From: Candidatus Binatia bacterium
GTDB lineage: Bacteria; Desulfobacterota; Binatia; UBA9968; JAJDTQ01
Reading direction: 5' to 3'
Length of the DNA: 64,000 nt
Assembly (NCBI GenBank): GCA_951813575.1
Contig: OX638375.1
Coordinates: 124,001 to 188,000 of the forward strand
Below, in pieces: positions 7,670-16,820 of the stretch. How positions within the stretch are numbered: position 1 is the stretch's first letter; the number at the start of each line of letters is the position of its first letter. Position numbers and translations under genes: made by a program. The notes beneath the pieces are model-generated. The model searched no databases. It was not told the origin of the DNA and was given only the letters and a program-made list of their open reading frames with translations.

Positions 7670-8851
7670 TCAGGCCACGTGGGCGGGCCGGGCCGCGTGC
7701 ACCACCGCTCCCGCGGTGGTGGGCACGCAGGCGGCCCTGTCGGGATCCCTGATGATCCCCTTGGGGTCCTTGCCGGCCTTGACGTCGTCGATGGCGGTCT
7801 TGAGGATCTTCCTGAACAGCAGCACGCCCTCGTCCGAGCTCACATGGCGTTCCATGGCGTGGATCACGATCTCCCCCTGGCCCTCCTGGGCTTCCTTGTC
7901 GTCGGGGTAGCGCTGACTGTATTCGTAGTCCCGGGATCCCCGGCCCGCGGGGGCGAGCTTTTCGCGTCCGGACAACTCTGACGGGTCGGTGCCGTCCGGA
8001 ATCCAGCGGATGTTGGCGCCGAGCTGGTGGGTGTCGTCCACGGGAACGCAGAACGACACCTGGTTCACCTTCTCCGTCACCGGCTCGTCCGTGTAGGTCA
8101 GGTGCACGTTGAGCGGCATGATGTTTTCCCAGATGACGTCGGCCCAGCGCCCGTCGTCGAGCTTGCGGGTCATGATGAATCGCATGCCGATGTCGGTCTC
8201 CTCGTAGGCCAGCCTTTCCGGCAGCGTCGAATGGGCCTGGGTGGGGAACTGGGCTCCGCTGTGCACCGTGTGCAGCCACACCGCATGGAGCGCGTCCATG
8301 AGGTTCTCCTCGCTCTGTAGCCAGTTGCAGTCCTGGGCGCCGCCCACGCGCGGGCCGAAACGCGGCTTCAGCGTGCCGCCTTCCGCCTGCAACACGTCGT
8401 AGCGGGGCAGCAGCGGCATCTTGTCCAGGGGGCCCATGTAGGCGAACAGCAGCCCGCCGAACTCCTGCACCGGGTAGGCCGGGTGCCAGATATGGTCCTT
8501 GACAGTGCTGTCTGGCGGTTCCAGCGGCATGTCGAGGATGCGGCCCTCCACGTCGTAGAGCCAGCCGTGGTAGCAGCAGCGGAGCCCGTCCCGTTCCACC
8601 CGCCCGTATTCCAGCGACGTGCCCCGGTGGCTGCAACGGAAGAACAGCAGCCCGGCGCGTCCCTTCCCGTCCCGGAAGGCGATCAGGTCCTCGCCGAGGA
8701 TGCGGATCCGCTTGGGCAGGTCGGTGAGGTCCGCCGACAGGCATACCGGCTGCCAGTACCGCCGCATCAGTTCCCCGCAAGGCGTGCCCGGGCCCACCCG
8801 GGTGAGCTCGGGGTCTATCTCGGGAATCTTGAGACCGTAGGCGCTTCGCAT
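7670..8851 (-). CDS. Rieske non-haem iron oxygenase, alpha subunit
   Basis: A 393-residue paralogue of the oxygenase at 2351-3655; both share an N-terminal TRVGPGTP-GELMRRYW signature. Rieske ligands are C73-x-H75 and C92-x2-H95. Mononuclear iron ligands follow E182-x3-D186-x2-H189-x4-H194. All are present, so activity is expected. The start at 8851 has GAGGAGG upstream; an earlier ATG at 8914 would overlap the -10 element. Divergent from the diiron-protein gene at 9034. No reductase partner is nearby. The substrate is unknown. Confidence 0.92.
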   Translation of the reverse strand: MRSAYGLKIPEIDPELTRVGPGTPCGELMRRYWQPVCLSADLTDLPKRIRILGEDLIAFRDGKGRAGLLFFRCSHRGTSLEYGRVERDGLRCCYHGWLYDVEGRILDMPLEPPDSTVKDHIWHPAYPVQEFGGLLFAYMGPLDKMPLLPRYDVLQAEGGTLKPRFGPRVGGAQDCNWLQSEENLMDALHAVWLHTVHSGAQFPTQAHSTLPERLAYEETDIGMRFIMTRKLDDGRWADVIWENIMPLNVHLTYTDEPVTEKVNQVSFCVPVDDTHQLGANIRWIPDGTDPSELSGREKLAPAGRGSRDYEYSQRYPDDKEAQEGQGEIVIHAMERHVSSDEGVLLFRKILKTAIDDVKAGKDPKGIIRDPDRAACVPTTAGAVVHAARPAHVA

Positions 8852-8896
8852 GGCGATCCTCCTCGCAGTGGACCTGACTCGGGACGATTCGGCAGC

Positions 8897-8926
8897 GGGT
8901 ATATCAATACCCACATGCGGAGTAAA
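8897..8926 (-). promoter_or_regulatory. promoter of the second Rieske gene with dyad
   Basis: On the minus strand TTTACT (8926-8921) and TATACC (8903-8898) are 17 bases apart, each matching four of six consensus bases. A perfect inverted repeat GGGTAT/ATACCC (8897-8902 and 8907-8912) overlaps the -10 element and could bind a regulator controlling both divergent genes. Confidence 0.5.
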
Positions 8927-9033
8927 GTGTGCGGGCCACGCTCCCGGGTGCTTTCGTTGACACGCTACAGCCGTTCTGGTACCGCCGGGACAGATGTCGG
9001 GGCCGACTCGATCGGAAACAAGGAGGGGTATCG

Positions 9034-9882
9034 ATGGCGGACACTCAAACGGATGTCATTACCACCAAGACCTATTTCAGGGTTCCTCCGGAGGCCGATG
9101 GCCCGCCTCTCTCGCCGGAGGAGTACGAAGGACGGTTCCTGCAGGCGCAGGCCGACATCGTACGGACTTACCACAATCACCCGCCCATACCCGACGAGGT
9201 CCGGAACGACCCGGAAAAGGCCAAACGGTACTTCGGCGTGTGGCAGATGAACCACAGCTTTTTCGCCAAGATGTTCCCCAGCTACCTGATGAACATTGCC
9301 GCCAGATGTCCCTACCAGGATGTTCGCCGCGAGATCCTGCACGACTGCTGGGACGAGGAGGTGACCGATCCGGACGCCGACGGCATGTGCCACATCGAGG
9401 TGCTGTACCACGACTCCCGGCAGCTCGGAATCACCCGTGAGGAGGCGGAGGCGTTCGAGCCGACGCCGGTCTTCATGGCCTGCATGCACGCGCTGGACAA
9501 CCTGAGCCGCACCTTGACGTGGCAGGGCGGCTTTGCCGCCATCGGCGGCCTGGAGAGCATCCGGGTGGCGGTCAAGCGCGGCTATCTCGACAAGGGGGAG
9601 TTCGAGGGCCCTTGGGCGGCCAGCGCCAACACCGTGGAGAAGCTGTGCGGCATACCCCACGGCTCCCTGATGAATGCCGGCCTCCACCAGGCCAAGGACC
9701 AACTCCACGGCGGCGGCGTATTGGAAATCCTCAAGAAATACGCCACCACCCGGGAGATTCAGGAGGAGACCTTCTGGGCCATCAGGACGGCGCGGTCCTT
9801 CCGGGTGATTACGACCCGGGAGCAGGTCCGGCTGGCCCGGGCCGCCATCGGGCTCCCGGCGGATCAGCTCTGGGTCACCTGA
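9034..9882 (+). CDS. haem-oxygenase-like diiron (HDO) redox enzyme
   Basis: A 282-residue, mostly helical protein resembling the TenA/PqqC-like 'iron-containing redox enzyme' group (UndA, SznF-type HDOs), which use a diiron centre and O2. Likely ligands are E108/E109 and H120 in one helix pair (DEEVTDPDADGMCH), E174 (GLESI), and H218-x3-D222-x2-H225 in a later helix. The start at 9034 has AGGAGGGG upstream. A TTGACA at 8957-8962 could be a -35 box but its -10 is poor. It lies between a Rieske oxygenase and an ABC importer. Thiamine-salvage TenA is an alternative, but the residue pattern fits HDO better. Confidence 0.7.
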   Translation: MADTQTDVITTKTYFRVPPEADGPPLSPEEYEGRFLQAQADIVRTYHNHPPIPDEVRNDPEKAKRYFGVWQMNHSFFAKMFPSYLMNIAARCPYQDVRREILHDCWDEEVTDPDADGMCHIEVLYHDSRQLGITREEAEAFEPTPVFMACMHALDNLSRTLTWQGGFAAIGGLESIRVAVKRGYLDKGEFEGPWAASANTVEKLCGIPHGSLMNAGLHQAKDQLHGGGVLEILKKYATTREIQEETFWAIRTARSFRVITTREQVRLARAAIGLPADQLWVT

Positions 9883-9935
9883 CGGGGTGCGTTCCAGAAC
9901 CGAATGCCGGGTGAAAGGCCCGCCCAGGGGTGAAT

Positions 9936-9964
9936 TTGACAGCCATCATGCTATTGACTAACAT
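9936..9964 (+). promoter_or_regulatory. promoter of the ABC transporter operon
   Basis: TTGACA (9936-9941) and TAACAT (9959-9964) are separated by 17 bases, 50 bases before the ATG of the permease gene. The -35 is perfect and the -10 matches four of six. Confidence 0.65.
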
Positions 9965-10013
9965 CGGCGCGCTTGGCCGCGAACTCGGTCGTTCGTATTA
10001 GGAGACATCATCC

Positions 10014-10868
10014 ATGGCGAAACAGGAGGAGTTGACGCTCGTCGGAACACCCGACACGGACCCGCTCAAAGGGCCGCGGAAGCCCGACTCCGTCTTTAGC
10101 GAGGCCGGCTGGGACATCTCTCTCCGCGTGGGCTCCATCTTCGCGCTGATCATTGCATGGTGGGCGATGAGCCTTTTCTATTCGCCCGCGCTGGTGCCGC
10201 GGCCGTGGGAAGCGTTCGTCGAGGTAGGCGTCATCATCAAGACGGGCGAGTTCTATCACCACATGGGCAACACCCTCTGGCGCGTGTTCGTCGGCTTCGG
10301 CCTTGCCATGGTAGTGAGCACGCCGTTGGGGATCATCATGGGGAGCTTCCGCAACCAGGAGAGCTTCTTCGAGCCTCCGGTGATCCTGGGCCTCACCATG
10401 CCGGGCCTCATCTGGGCGCTGCTGATGCTCATGATCTTCGGCATCAAGGAGATCAGCGCCTACCTCGCGGTGGCCGTGACCATCTCTCCCATGCTCACCA
10501 TCAGCATCTGGCAGGGGACCAAGTCCATCGACAAGGATCTGATCGACATGAGTACGGCGTTCCACGCCAGCGTGTATTCCAAGCTGGTGGACGTGATCCT
10601 GCCGCAGTTGGTGTCGCATATCCTCGCCGCCATCCGCTACGGCCTGGGGCTGGCATGGAAGGTGATCGTGCTGGTCGAAGGGTTCGGCTTCAGCAACGGC
10701 GTCGGCTATCAGGTCATGCACCACTTCGACCTCTTCTCGGTGAAGGGGGTGCTGGCCTGGGCCATCACGTTCCTGATCGTGATGATCTTTCTCGAGTTCG
10801 GGGTGGTGGGCGTGCTGGAGCGCAGCGTCACCCGCTGGCGGCCGCGCGTCGAAGCCTGGAGGCGTTAG
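10014..10868 (+). CDS. ABC transporter permease, NitT/TauT type
   Basis: A 284-residue inner-membrane permease of the SsuC/TauC/NrtB type with about six transmembrane segments. The EAA-like cytoplasmic loop is around residues 165-185 (DMSTAFHAS...VDVILPQL). TAGGAGA lies before the ATG. It is the first gene of a three-gene operon: its stop codon abuts the GTG start of the ATPase gene. Such importers carry nitrate, taurine, sulfonates or pyrimidine precursors. Its position after oxygenase and hydrolase genes suggests import of their substrate, which is inference. Confidence 0.88.
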   Translation: MAKQEELTLVGTPDTDPLKGPRKPDSVFSEAGWDISLRVGSIFALIIAWWAMSLFYSPALVPRPWEAFVEVGVIIKTGEFYHHMGNTLWRVFVGFGLAMVVSTPLGIIMGSFRNQESFFEPPVILGLTMPGLIWALLMLMIFGIKEISAYLAVAVTISPMLTISIWQGTKSIDKDLIDMSTAFHASVYSKLVDVILPQLVSHILAAIRYGLGLAWKVIVLVEGFGFSNGVGYQVMHHFDLFSVKGVLAWAITFLIVMIFLEFGVVGVLERSVTRWRPRVEAWRR

Positions 10869-11642
10869 GTGGCCTACGTACGGATCGACGAAGCTGTCAA
10901 GTTTTTTTCCCGCGAGGACGGCTCGCCGCTGAAGGTGTTGGACGGCATCTCCTTCGACACCAAGGAGTACGGCATCACGGCGCTTCTGGGGCCGTCGGGC
11001 TGCGGCAAGTCGACGCTGTTGAACATCATCACCGGCCTCGAGCGCCTCGATCACGGGCAGGTGGAGATCATCTCCAGTAGTGAGGACGAAGAGCGAGCAC
11101 ACCCGCAGTTGGGCTACGTGTTCCAGGATCCCAGGCTGCTCAACTGGAAGCGGGTGGAGGACAACCTGAAGTTTGCTCTCAAGGGCATGGAGGTGCCCGC
11201 GGATGAGTGGGACGAGCGGCTGGACAAGTACCTGTCGCTGGTGGGGCTCACCGACTTTCGCAAGCAGTACCCGCTCTACCTGTCCGGCGGCATGCGGCAA
11301 CGGGTGGGGCTCGCGCGCGGGCTCGTGATCGAGCCGCAGGTGCTGTTGATGGACGAGCCCTACAGCAAACTCGACCAGCTCACAGCGCGGCAGTTGCGGG
11401 AAGATACGCTCCAGATCTGTTCCCGGCTCAGGCAGACGGCGCTGCTGGTCACCCACGACGTGGAGGAATCGGCCTACATGGGGGACCGGATCGTGATCTT
11501 CTCCGCCCGGCCGGCGCGCATCGCCGCAGTGTACGAGAACCCCCTGAAGTCATCCGAGCGGGATACGGATGACATGCGGTTTATCGAGTTCAAGAAGGAA
11601 GTGCTGGAAACCATACTCAACCTGGTGAAGGAGGTAGCATGA
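10869..11642 (+). CDS. ABC transporter ATP-binding subunit, NitT/TauT type
   Basis: A 257-residue ATPase with Walker A GPSGCGKST (near residue 39), Q-loop FQDPRLL, signature LSGGMRQR and Walker B VLLMDEPY, followed by an H-loop in VTHDVEE. It starts at GTG directly after the permease stop and ends with a four-base overlap onto the receptor gene, so the three genes are translationally coupled. Closest in style to SsuB/TauB ATPases. Confidence 0.93.
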   Translation: MAYVRIDEAVKFFSREDGSPLKVLDGISFDTKEYGITALLGPSGCGKSTLLNIITGLERLDHGQVEIISSSEDEERAHPQLGYVFQDPRLLNWKRVEDNLKFALKGMEVPADEWDERLDKYLSLVGLTDFRKQYPLYLSGGMRQRVGLARGLVIEPQVLLMDEPYSKLDQLTARQLREDTLQICSRLRQTALLVTHDVEESAYMGDRIVIFSARPARIAAVYENPLKSSERDTDDMRFIEFKKEVLETILNLVKEVA

Positions 11643-12643
11643 TGATCACGAGAATCAACCGATTTCGTCTGCTGGTCCTGGCCGCGGGGCTGTTCCTGTT
11701 CGCTCCGGGCCTGTCCGTGCCGGCCCTGAGCGCGGACCTGCCCGTGGTGGAGTTCGGCCTGCCCTCCGGCGGCGTCTTCGGCCTGGGCGGCCAGTACATG
11801 ATCGACAAGAAGCTCGACCGCAAGAACGGTTTCGTCGCCAAGGCGCGCTGGGGCGGAGTGGCCAACGTCGAGCGTCTCATCGCCATCGGCGCCATCCCGG
11901 TGGGCCTGGCCACCGTGGAGTCCGCCCTGCGCGCCAACATGAAGGGCATTCCCCTCAAGCTGGTGCAGCCCTACATGAGGACGATGCACAATTATCTGCT
12001 CGTTCGGAAGGACTCGCCCTACAAGACCATCAATGACCTTAAAGGGAAGTCCATCGCCGTGCCGCGGGAAGTCACGTCGGCCTACAACCTGTTCGACTTC
12101 ATGATGCGGAAGCAGGGTGTTTCCATCGAGAAGGACTTTCAGCTCAAGAAGCTGGGCGCCGCGGGCATCATCGCGGTGATGGAAAAGGGCGAGGTGGAAG
12201 CCGCGCTCCACTGGGAAGCGCACGTGACCCGGATGTTGGCCACCGGCAAATACCGCTCCATCGCCAAGCTGGGCGACGTGATCACCCAGGTGCTGAACAA
12301 GGACATCCACATGTTCGGCTGGGTGGGCGCGCAGGAGACCTGGGCGAAGAAGAATCCCGGAGTCGTGGGGAAGATACGCGCCGCATGGCAGGAAATGATC
12401 GCCGGCGTCCAGAACGATCCCGAGCATTTCCGCAAGTACGCCAAGAAGATCTTCGGGCTGGAGGGGAAGGAAGTCGTCGACCTCGGCTACGAGCGGGTCA
12501 GGCCTTTTCTGCTTCCGGCTGACTTCAAGTGGCCGAACCCGAAGAACCTGGCGAATCAGAAGCAGTACCTGAAGGATGGTATCGCGCTGGGGATCTTTCC
12601 CAAGGAGGCCGAGGCACAGATCGACGGTCTGTTCGTGCCGTAG
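11639..12643 (+). CDS. ABC transporter substrate-binding protein (NMT1/SsuA-like)
   Basis: A 334-residue periplasmic receptor. It has a Sec signal peptide (basic MMITRINRFR, hydrophobic core, AXA-type site at PALSA about residue 32). The mature part resembles the NMT1/THI5-like/SsuA fold, with the hinge segment DLKGKSIAVPR around residues 129-140. Relatives bind sulfonates, nitrate, aromatic acids or formylaminopyrimidine. It is the last gene of the operon, and a strong hairpin terminator follows at 12719-12764. The ligand is not predictable from sequence. Confidence 0.87.
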   Translation: MMITRINRFRLLVLAAGLFLFAPGLSVPALSADLPVVEFGLPSGGVFGLGGQYMIDKKLDRKNGFVAKARWGGVANVERLIAIGAIPVGLATVESALRANMKGIPLKLVQPYMRTMHNYLLVRKDSPYKTINDLKGKSIAVPREVTSAYNLFDFMMRKQGVSIEKDFQLKKLGAAGIIAVMEKGEVEAALHWEAHVTRMLATGKYRSIAKLGDVITQVLNKDIHMFGWVGAQETWAKKNPGVVGKIRAAWQEMIAGVQNDPEHFRKYAKKIFGLEGKEVVDLGYERVRPFLLPADFKWPNPKNLANQKQYLKDGIALGIFPKEAEAQIDGLFVP

Positions 12644-12718
12644 CCGGTGGATTCAACAACGAGCCGCGCCGCACCAGGGTCGGGACTACCGCCCGTCGGT
12701 CCGGCGTGGAGCATGGCA

Positions 12719-12764
12719 GCAAGAGCCGGGGAAATGCGTGCATTTCTTCGGCTCTTGCATTTTC
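12719..12764 (+). terminator. long-hairpin terminator after the ABC operon
   Basis: A 10-bp stem GCAAGAGCCG/CGGCTCTTGC (12719-12728, 12749-12758) continues, after a GG/TT mismatch, into a 7-bp stem GAAATGC/GCATTTC around a two-base tip, followed by ATTTTC. It lies 75 bases after the receptor stop and 41 bases before the next gene. Confidence 0.85.
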
Positions 12765-12804
12765 AGGACGGTGCTGCGCGCGGCGCAGTGCGAAGGAGAC
12801 AATC

Positions 12805-13890
12805 ATGAGACACCGCACGATATGGGCTGCCTTGGCGGCGATCCTTGTGCTCTCGGTTGCTAGTCCTCTTCAGGCAGACTCGAAGACACCGTTCGGCAAG
12901 GGAAAGAGAATCCGCCTCATCATACCGTTTTCGCCCGGGGGCGGCACGGACGTGTATGGCCGGGTTATCGCCCGGCACCTGGGCAAATACATCGAGGGCC
13001 AACCCACTGTCATCGTCCAGAACATGCCCGGGGCCGGCGGCACCATCGCCTTCAATTTCCTCCACCACTCCGCCAGGCCCGACGGGTTGACCCTGGGCGT
13101 GTCGTCCAGCGGCACCCTGACCCGGCAGCAGCTCGGCTACAAGGGCGCCCGGTACGACCTTGGGAAGATGCCGATCATTTCGGTGGCCGGGTTCAGCATC
13201 ATCACCTATGTCGGAGCACACGTGGGGGTAACCAGTCTTGAAGAATTGCTCAAGGCGAAACTTCCGAGACCGCTGGTGAGGGCGGACACCTCTCGGGAAT
13301 CTTCCACCGCGATGAGACGTTCGGTGATTTTCGAGGCCATTCTGAAGGACATCTCCAGCAAGCAGGTCTACGGCTATCCGGGATATTCCGACGTAACGGC
13401 GGCGGTGCAGCGCGGCGAGGCTGACATTTCCGGCATGAGCCCGCCGGGCTTCAACGCGACGGTCCGTCCGTTGGTAAAGGAAGGCAAGGCGTTCGTCCTG
13501 TACCATTCGGGCTTGCTGGACGCTCAGGGGAACATCATACGCGATCCCGCCGCGGCGGAGTATCCTACCTTCGAGGAGGAATACCGCAAGATCTTCGGCA
13601 AATCGCCCTCGGGCATTGCCTGGGAAGCGTTCAAGTCGTTGGTCGTGTCGGGGGGCAACTTCGAAAAGGGCCTGTTCGCCCCTCCCGGAACTCCCAAGGC
13701 GACCATAGACGTGTTGGCGAGCGCGGTTGGGAAGATGCTGCAGGATCCCAAGTACGTCGCGGACGCGACCAGGATCTTCGGTGCGCCCATCCAGACCTTC
13801 GTCGGCGCCGATGCGCAGGGGATCCTCTACCGCGCCATGACCGCACCGCCGGAAGTCCAGTCCTTTCTCAAGAAGTTGCTGAAGGGTTAG
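12805..13890 (+). CDS. orphan TTT (Bug) receptor
   Basis: A 361-residue periplasmic receptor of the tripartite tricarboxylate transporter family. A signal peptide spans residues 1-23, cut after LQADS. The mature N-lobe has RLIIPFSPGGGTD and VQNMPGAGG, the usual ligand-site loops. GAAGGAG precedes the ATG at 12805. No TctA or TctB gene is adjacent, so it is an orphan Bug protein, as is common in genomes with expanded families. Its last 23 bases overlap the end of the convergent amidase gene. The ligand, probably a carboxylate, is unknown. Confidence 0.88.
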   Translation: MRHRTIWAALAAILVLSVASPLQADSKTPFGKGKRIRLIIPFSPGGGTDVYGRVIARHLGKYIEGQPTVIVQNMPGAGGTIAFNFLHHSARPDGLTLGVSSSGTLTRQQLGYKGARYDLGKMPIISVAGFSIITYVGAHVGVTSLEELLKAKLPRPLVRADTSRESSTAMRRSVIFEAILKDISSKQVYGYPGYSDVTAAVQRGEADISGMSPPGFNATVRPLVKEGKAFVLYHSGLLDAQGNIIRDPAAAEYPTFEEEYRKIFGKSPSGIAWEAFKSLVVSGGNFEKGLFAPPGTPKATIDVLASAVGKMLQDPKYVADATRIFGAPIQTFVGADAQGILYRAMTAPPEVQSFLKKLLKG

Positions 13891-15295
13891 GCAGAACGGT
13901 CATTCCGGCGGGCCAGGGCCTCGCTTTTTCAAACGCCCGGGAAGCCCGCAGCACGCCCAGGTCGTCGCCGTAGCGGCCGATGAGCTGCAAACCGACGGGC
14001 AATCCCTTTGCCGTGAACCCGCAGGGGAGGGAAGCGGCCGGCTGGCCGGTGAGGTTCCACAGGATCGTCAGGAGCGTGGTGCTGGCGTAGTGTTGCACCT
14101 CGAAGCCGTCGATGGTCCGCGGCGGTTGACGCACGGGATAGGCGGGCACCGGGGTCGTGGGCGTGGCCAGGAGGTCGTATCGCTCGAAGAAGTCGGTCAT
14201 GCGGGCGTTCAGGCGTTCCAGCTCGCGGAGCGAATTGGAGTATTCCTCGCCGGTGACCCGGCCGCCGCGTTCCAGCACCGAACGGACGTAGGGCGTCAGA
14301 TCGTCCGGACGGTCCTTGAGGAGGTGTCCCCAGGTGGCGTACTTGTCCGCGTTCCGCACCGGGTCGGCTACCTCGAACAGGTCGATGTCGACGGGCGGGC
14401 TTTCCGCTTCCACGCGGCAGCCGAGGCCTTCGAAGGTGCGTGCCGCCGACTCGGTCAGGCTCCGCACGTCGGGATCGACGTGAGCGAACCCGAGATCCGG
14501 GCTCCATGCGATGCGGAAGTCTTGGATGGAGACCTCGATCCCGCCGACGAAATCCGGCGGCGTTTCCCGTGTCGAGTTGGGATCCCGCGGGTCGTGGCCG
14601 CACAGCACCGACAGCATGACGGCCGCGTCGCGCACCGAGCGGGTCAGCGGCCCCGGGCAGGTGTGGAGCGGCAGGCCGAGGAAGCCGCCGTGCATGGGAA
14701 TCCGTCCGAAGCTCGGCTTGATGCCGTAAACGCCGCAGAACGCCGCTGGCGCCCGGATGGAACCGGCGCCGTCGGTGCCGGTGGCGACGGGCGCCAGTCC
14801 CGCCGCCACCGCGGCCGCGCTGCCGCCGCTGGAGCCGCCGGAGGTCCGGCTGGTATCCCAGGGCGTGCGGCAGTCGTCGCTCAGCCGGCTCCAGGTCTGT
14901 CCGTATGAGCCGAATTCAGGAGTGTTCGTCTTGCCGAGGACGATGGCGCCGGCGCGCCGCAATCGCTCCACGACCACGGAGTCTTCCCGCGGTATGAACC
15001 CCTGGTAGGCCAAGGATCCTCCCGTGCTGCGCAGGCCCTTGGTGAACTCCAGATCCTTGACGGCCACCGGTACTCCCGAGAGCGGCGGCAAGGCATCGGT
15101 CCGCCCCGCCTCCGCGTCCGCGCTGTCGGCGGCGCGCCGAGCCTCTTCCTCGGCCACGGTCAGATAGGCATTGAGACCGGGATTGAGCCTGGCGATGCGG
15201 TCGAGGAACATCTCGACAAGCTCCCGCGAGGAGATTCGGCGAGTCCTGAGCAGACGGGTCAACTCGTCAACGGCAGTGAAGGCCAGCTCTTCCAT
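13868..15295 (-). CDS. amidase (amidase-signature family)
   Basis: A 475-residue amidase-signature hydrolase that cleaves carboxamides to acids and ammonia. The Ser-cisSer-Lys triad is visible: Lys in VAVKD (about residue 80), Ser in TSGGSSGGSA (about 155) and the nucleophile Ser in GTDGAGSIRAP (about 180). It is a full-length family member with no signal peptide, so cytoplasmic. It resembles GatA-like and aryl-amidase enzymes, but no gatB/gatC is adjacent, so a catabolic amidase is more likely. It runs convergent to a TTT receptor and divergent from the UbiD-like gene. Confidence 0.9.
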   Translation of the reverse strand: MEELAFTAVDELTRLLRTRRISSRELVEMFLDRIARLNPGLNAYLTVAEEEARRAADSADAEAGRTDALPPLSGVPVAVKDLEFTKGLRSTGGSLAYQGFIPREDSVVVERLRRAGAIVLGKTNTPEFGSYGQTWSRLSDDCRTPWDTSRTSGGSSGGSAAAVAAGLAPVATGTDGAGSIRAPAAFCGVYGIKPSFGRIPMHGGFLGLPLHTCPGPLTRSVRDAAVMLSVLCGHDPRDPNSTRETPPDFVGGIEVSIQDFRIAWSPDLGFAHVDPDVRSLTESAARTFEGLGCRVEAESPPVDIDLFEVADPVRNADKYATWGHLLKDRPDDLTPYVRSVLERGGRVTGEEYSNSLRELERLNARMTDFFERYDLLATPTTPVPAYPVRQPPRTIDGFEVQHYASTTLLTILWNLTGQPAASLPCGFTAKGLPVGLQLIGRYGDDLGVLRASRAFEKARPWPAGMTVLPNPSATS

Positions 15296-15421
15296 GGCGG
15301 CATTATGCTCCGGGGTGTCTGAATTTGAAAGGCGCTTCGCTGGTGCGCCGCGCCCTCCAGGGGAAGCGGAATGCTACCTCCCGGGAAAGCCATGTGTTAG
15401 GTGAGAAGCCACGGGGGGATC

Positions 15422-16780
15422 ATGCCGGAAATGGGTTTTCGCTGGTTCCTGGATCGATTGCGGGGCGAGGGTGAGCTTGTCGAGGTGGATCGGTCCGTTT
15501 CAGCGGTTCACGAGATCGCCGCGTACGTGGACGCAAGCGAGCGGAGCGACAACCAGGCTTTTCTGTTTCGTGAGGTTCAGGGGCACACCGTGCCGGTGGC
15601 GGCCGGTCTCTATGGCAGCACCAGACGCCATCTCCTTGGTCTGCGCATGGGGACCATGGCGGAGTTCGCGGAACGCCTGGAACAGGCCATCGCCAGACCG
15701 GTATCGCCGGAGCGACTCGGCGGCGCTGGTGGTCAATGCCAGGAAGTCCCGTTCACGCCCGACATGGGACTGGAACTCCTCCCGATACCCACGCATTTCC
15801 CGGGTGACGCCGGACCCTACATCACCTCGGGCGTAGTGATTTTTCATGACGGTAGACGAAGAAATGCAGGTGTTTACCGCATTCAGGTTCATGGTTCACG
15901 TGAGCTTACCGTCATGACCAACCGCTTCCACGACGGACACGGGATCGTGGGCGAGGCACTGGCCGCGGGCCGCGCCGTGGATGTGGCGATCGCCATCGGG
16001 GTGGATCCGGCGCTGTTCATCGCGGCATTCTGGCCGGTGGGTCCGGTTGCCGACGAGACGGGCGTGGCCGGAGCCCTGCTGGGACGTCCGCTGGAGCTGG
16101 TGCCGGCCCTCACCGTGGACCTCAAGGTTCCGGCCGATGCCGAGATCGTCATCGAAGGCCGTATTCATCCCGGCCGCACGCGGCACGAGGGTCCCTTCGC
16201 CGACATCACGGGCCAGATCACCTCGGCCGGACAGCAGCCGGTGGTGGAGGTATCCGCCATCACTACTCGGCGTGACCCCATCTATCACACCGTGCTGGGA
16301 TTCAACTCCCGAGAGCATTTCAAGTCCCGCAACAACGACTTTTGGCACGACTACCAGGCCGTGGGGCGGGCAAGGGTCCGGGACCACCACCTGGGCGCCG
16401 CCTACGACGTCCACTTCCCGCCCGCTGGGCGCAACTTTCACGCGGTGGCGTCGCTGCGCAAGCTGGACGACGGCATGCCGCGCCGGCTCATCGAGGCCCT
16501 GTTCGGGGCCTATGGATACCTCAAACGCGTGGTGGTCGTGGACGACGACATCGACATCCGCGACCCGGCGCAGGTGGAGTGGGCACAGGCGACCCGGGTG
16601 GGACGGCCGGAGCAGATCACCCTGAGTCAGGGTCTCGGTTCCCGCATCGACGCCTCCCGGGATCCTTCGAGCGAACAGGTGGTGAAGGTGGGGATAGACG
16701 CCACCGTACCGCTGGCGCAGCGTGACGAGGTGATCCTCCCGGGTCTTACCGAGTCCGGGTTCCGCGGGAAGGACTCCTAG
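15422..16780 (+). CDS. UbiD-family (de)carboxylase
   Basis: A 452-residue member of the UbiD family, which decarboxylates aromatic or alpha,beta-unsaturated acids using prenylated FMN made by a UbiX-type enzyme. Typical segments are an N-terminal FRWFLDRL, QEVPFTPDMGLELLPIPTH near residue 115, an HEGPFADITG loop near residue 255 and a VVVDDDIDI strand near 375. No ubiX gene is in the window. The ATG at 15422 has GGGGGGA upstream; GTG at 15401 is an alternative. Together with the adjacent amidase it could act on an aromatic amide and then its acid (inference). Confidence 0.87.
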   Translation: MPEMGFRWFLDRLRGEGELVEVDRSVSAVHEIAAYVDASERSDNQAFLFREVQGHTVPVAAGLYGSTRRHLLGLRMGTMAEFAERLEQAIARPVSPERLGGAGGQCQEVPFTPDMGLELLPIPTHFPGDAGPYITSGVVIFHDGRRRNAGVYRIQVHGSRELTVMTNRFHDGHGIVGEALAAGRAVDVAIAIGVDPALFIAAFWPVGPVADETGVAGALLGRPLELVPALTVDLKVPADAEIVIEGRIHPGRTRHEGPFADITGQITSAGQQPVVEVSAITTRRDPIYHTVLGFNSREHFKSRNNDFWHDYQAVGRARVRDHHLGAAYDVHFPPAGRNFHAVASLRKLDDGMPRRLIEALFGAYGYLKRVVVVDDDIDIRDPAQVEWAQATRVGRPEQITLSQGLGSRIDASRDPSSEQVVKVGIDATVPLAQRDEVILPGLTESGFRGKDS

Positions 16781-16820
16781 AGCGCGCTGTCCGCAGCCCA
16801 GGTCCGCAAAGAACCGCACG

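Noticed and set aside
13868..15295. Assignment as GatA of the tRNA amidotransferase
   Set aside because: No gatB or gatC is adjacent and the context is catabolic, so only an amidase-family call is supported.
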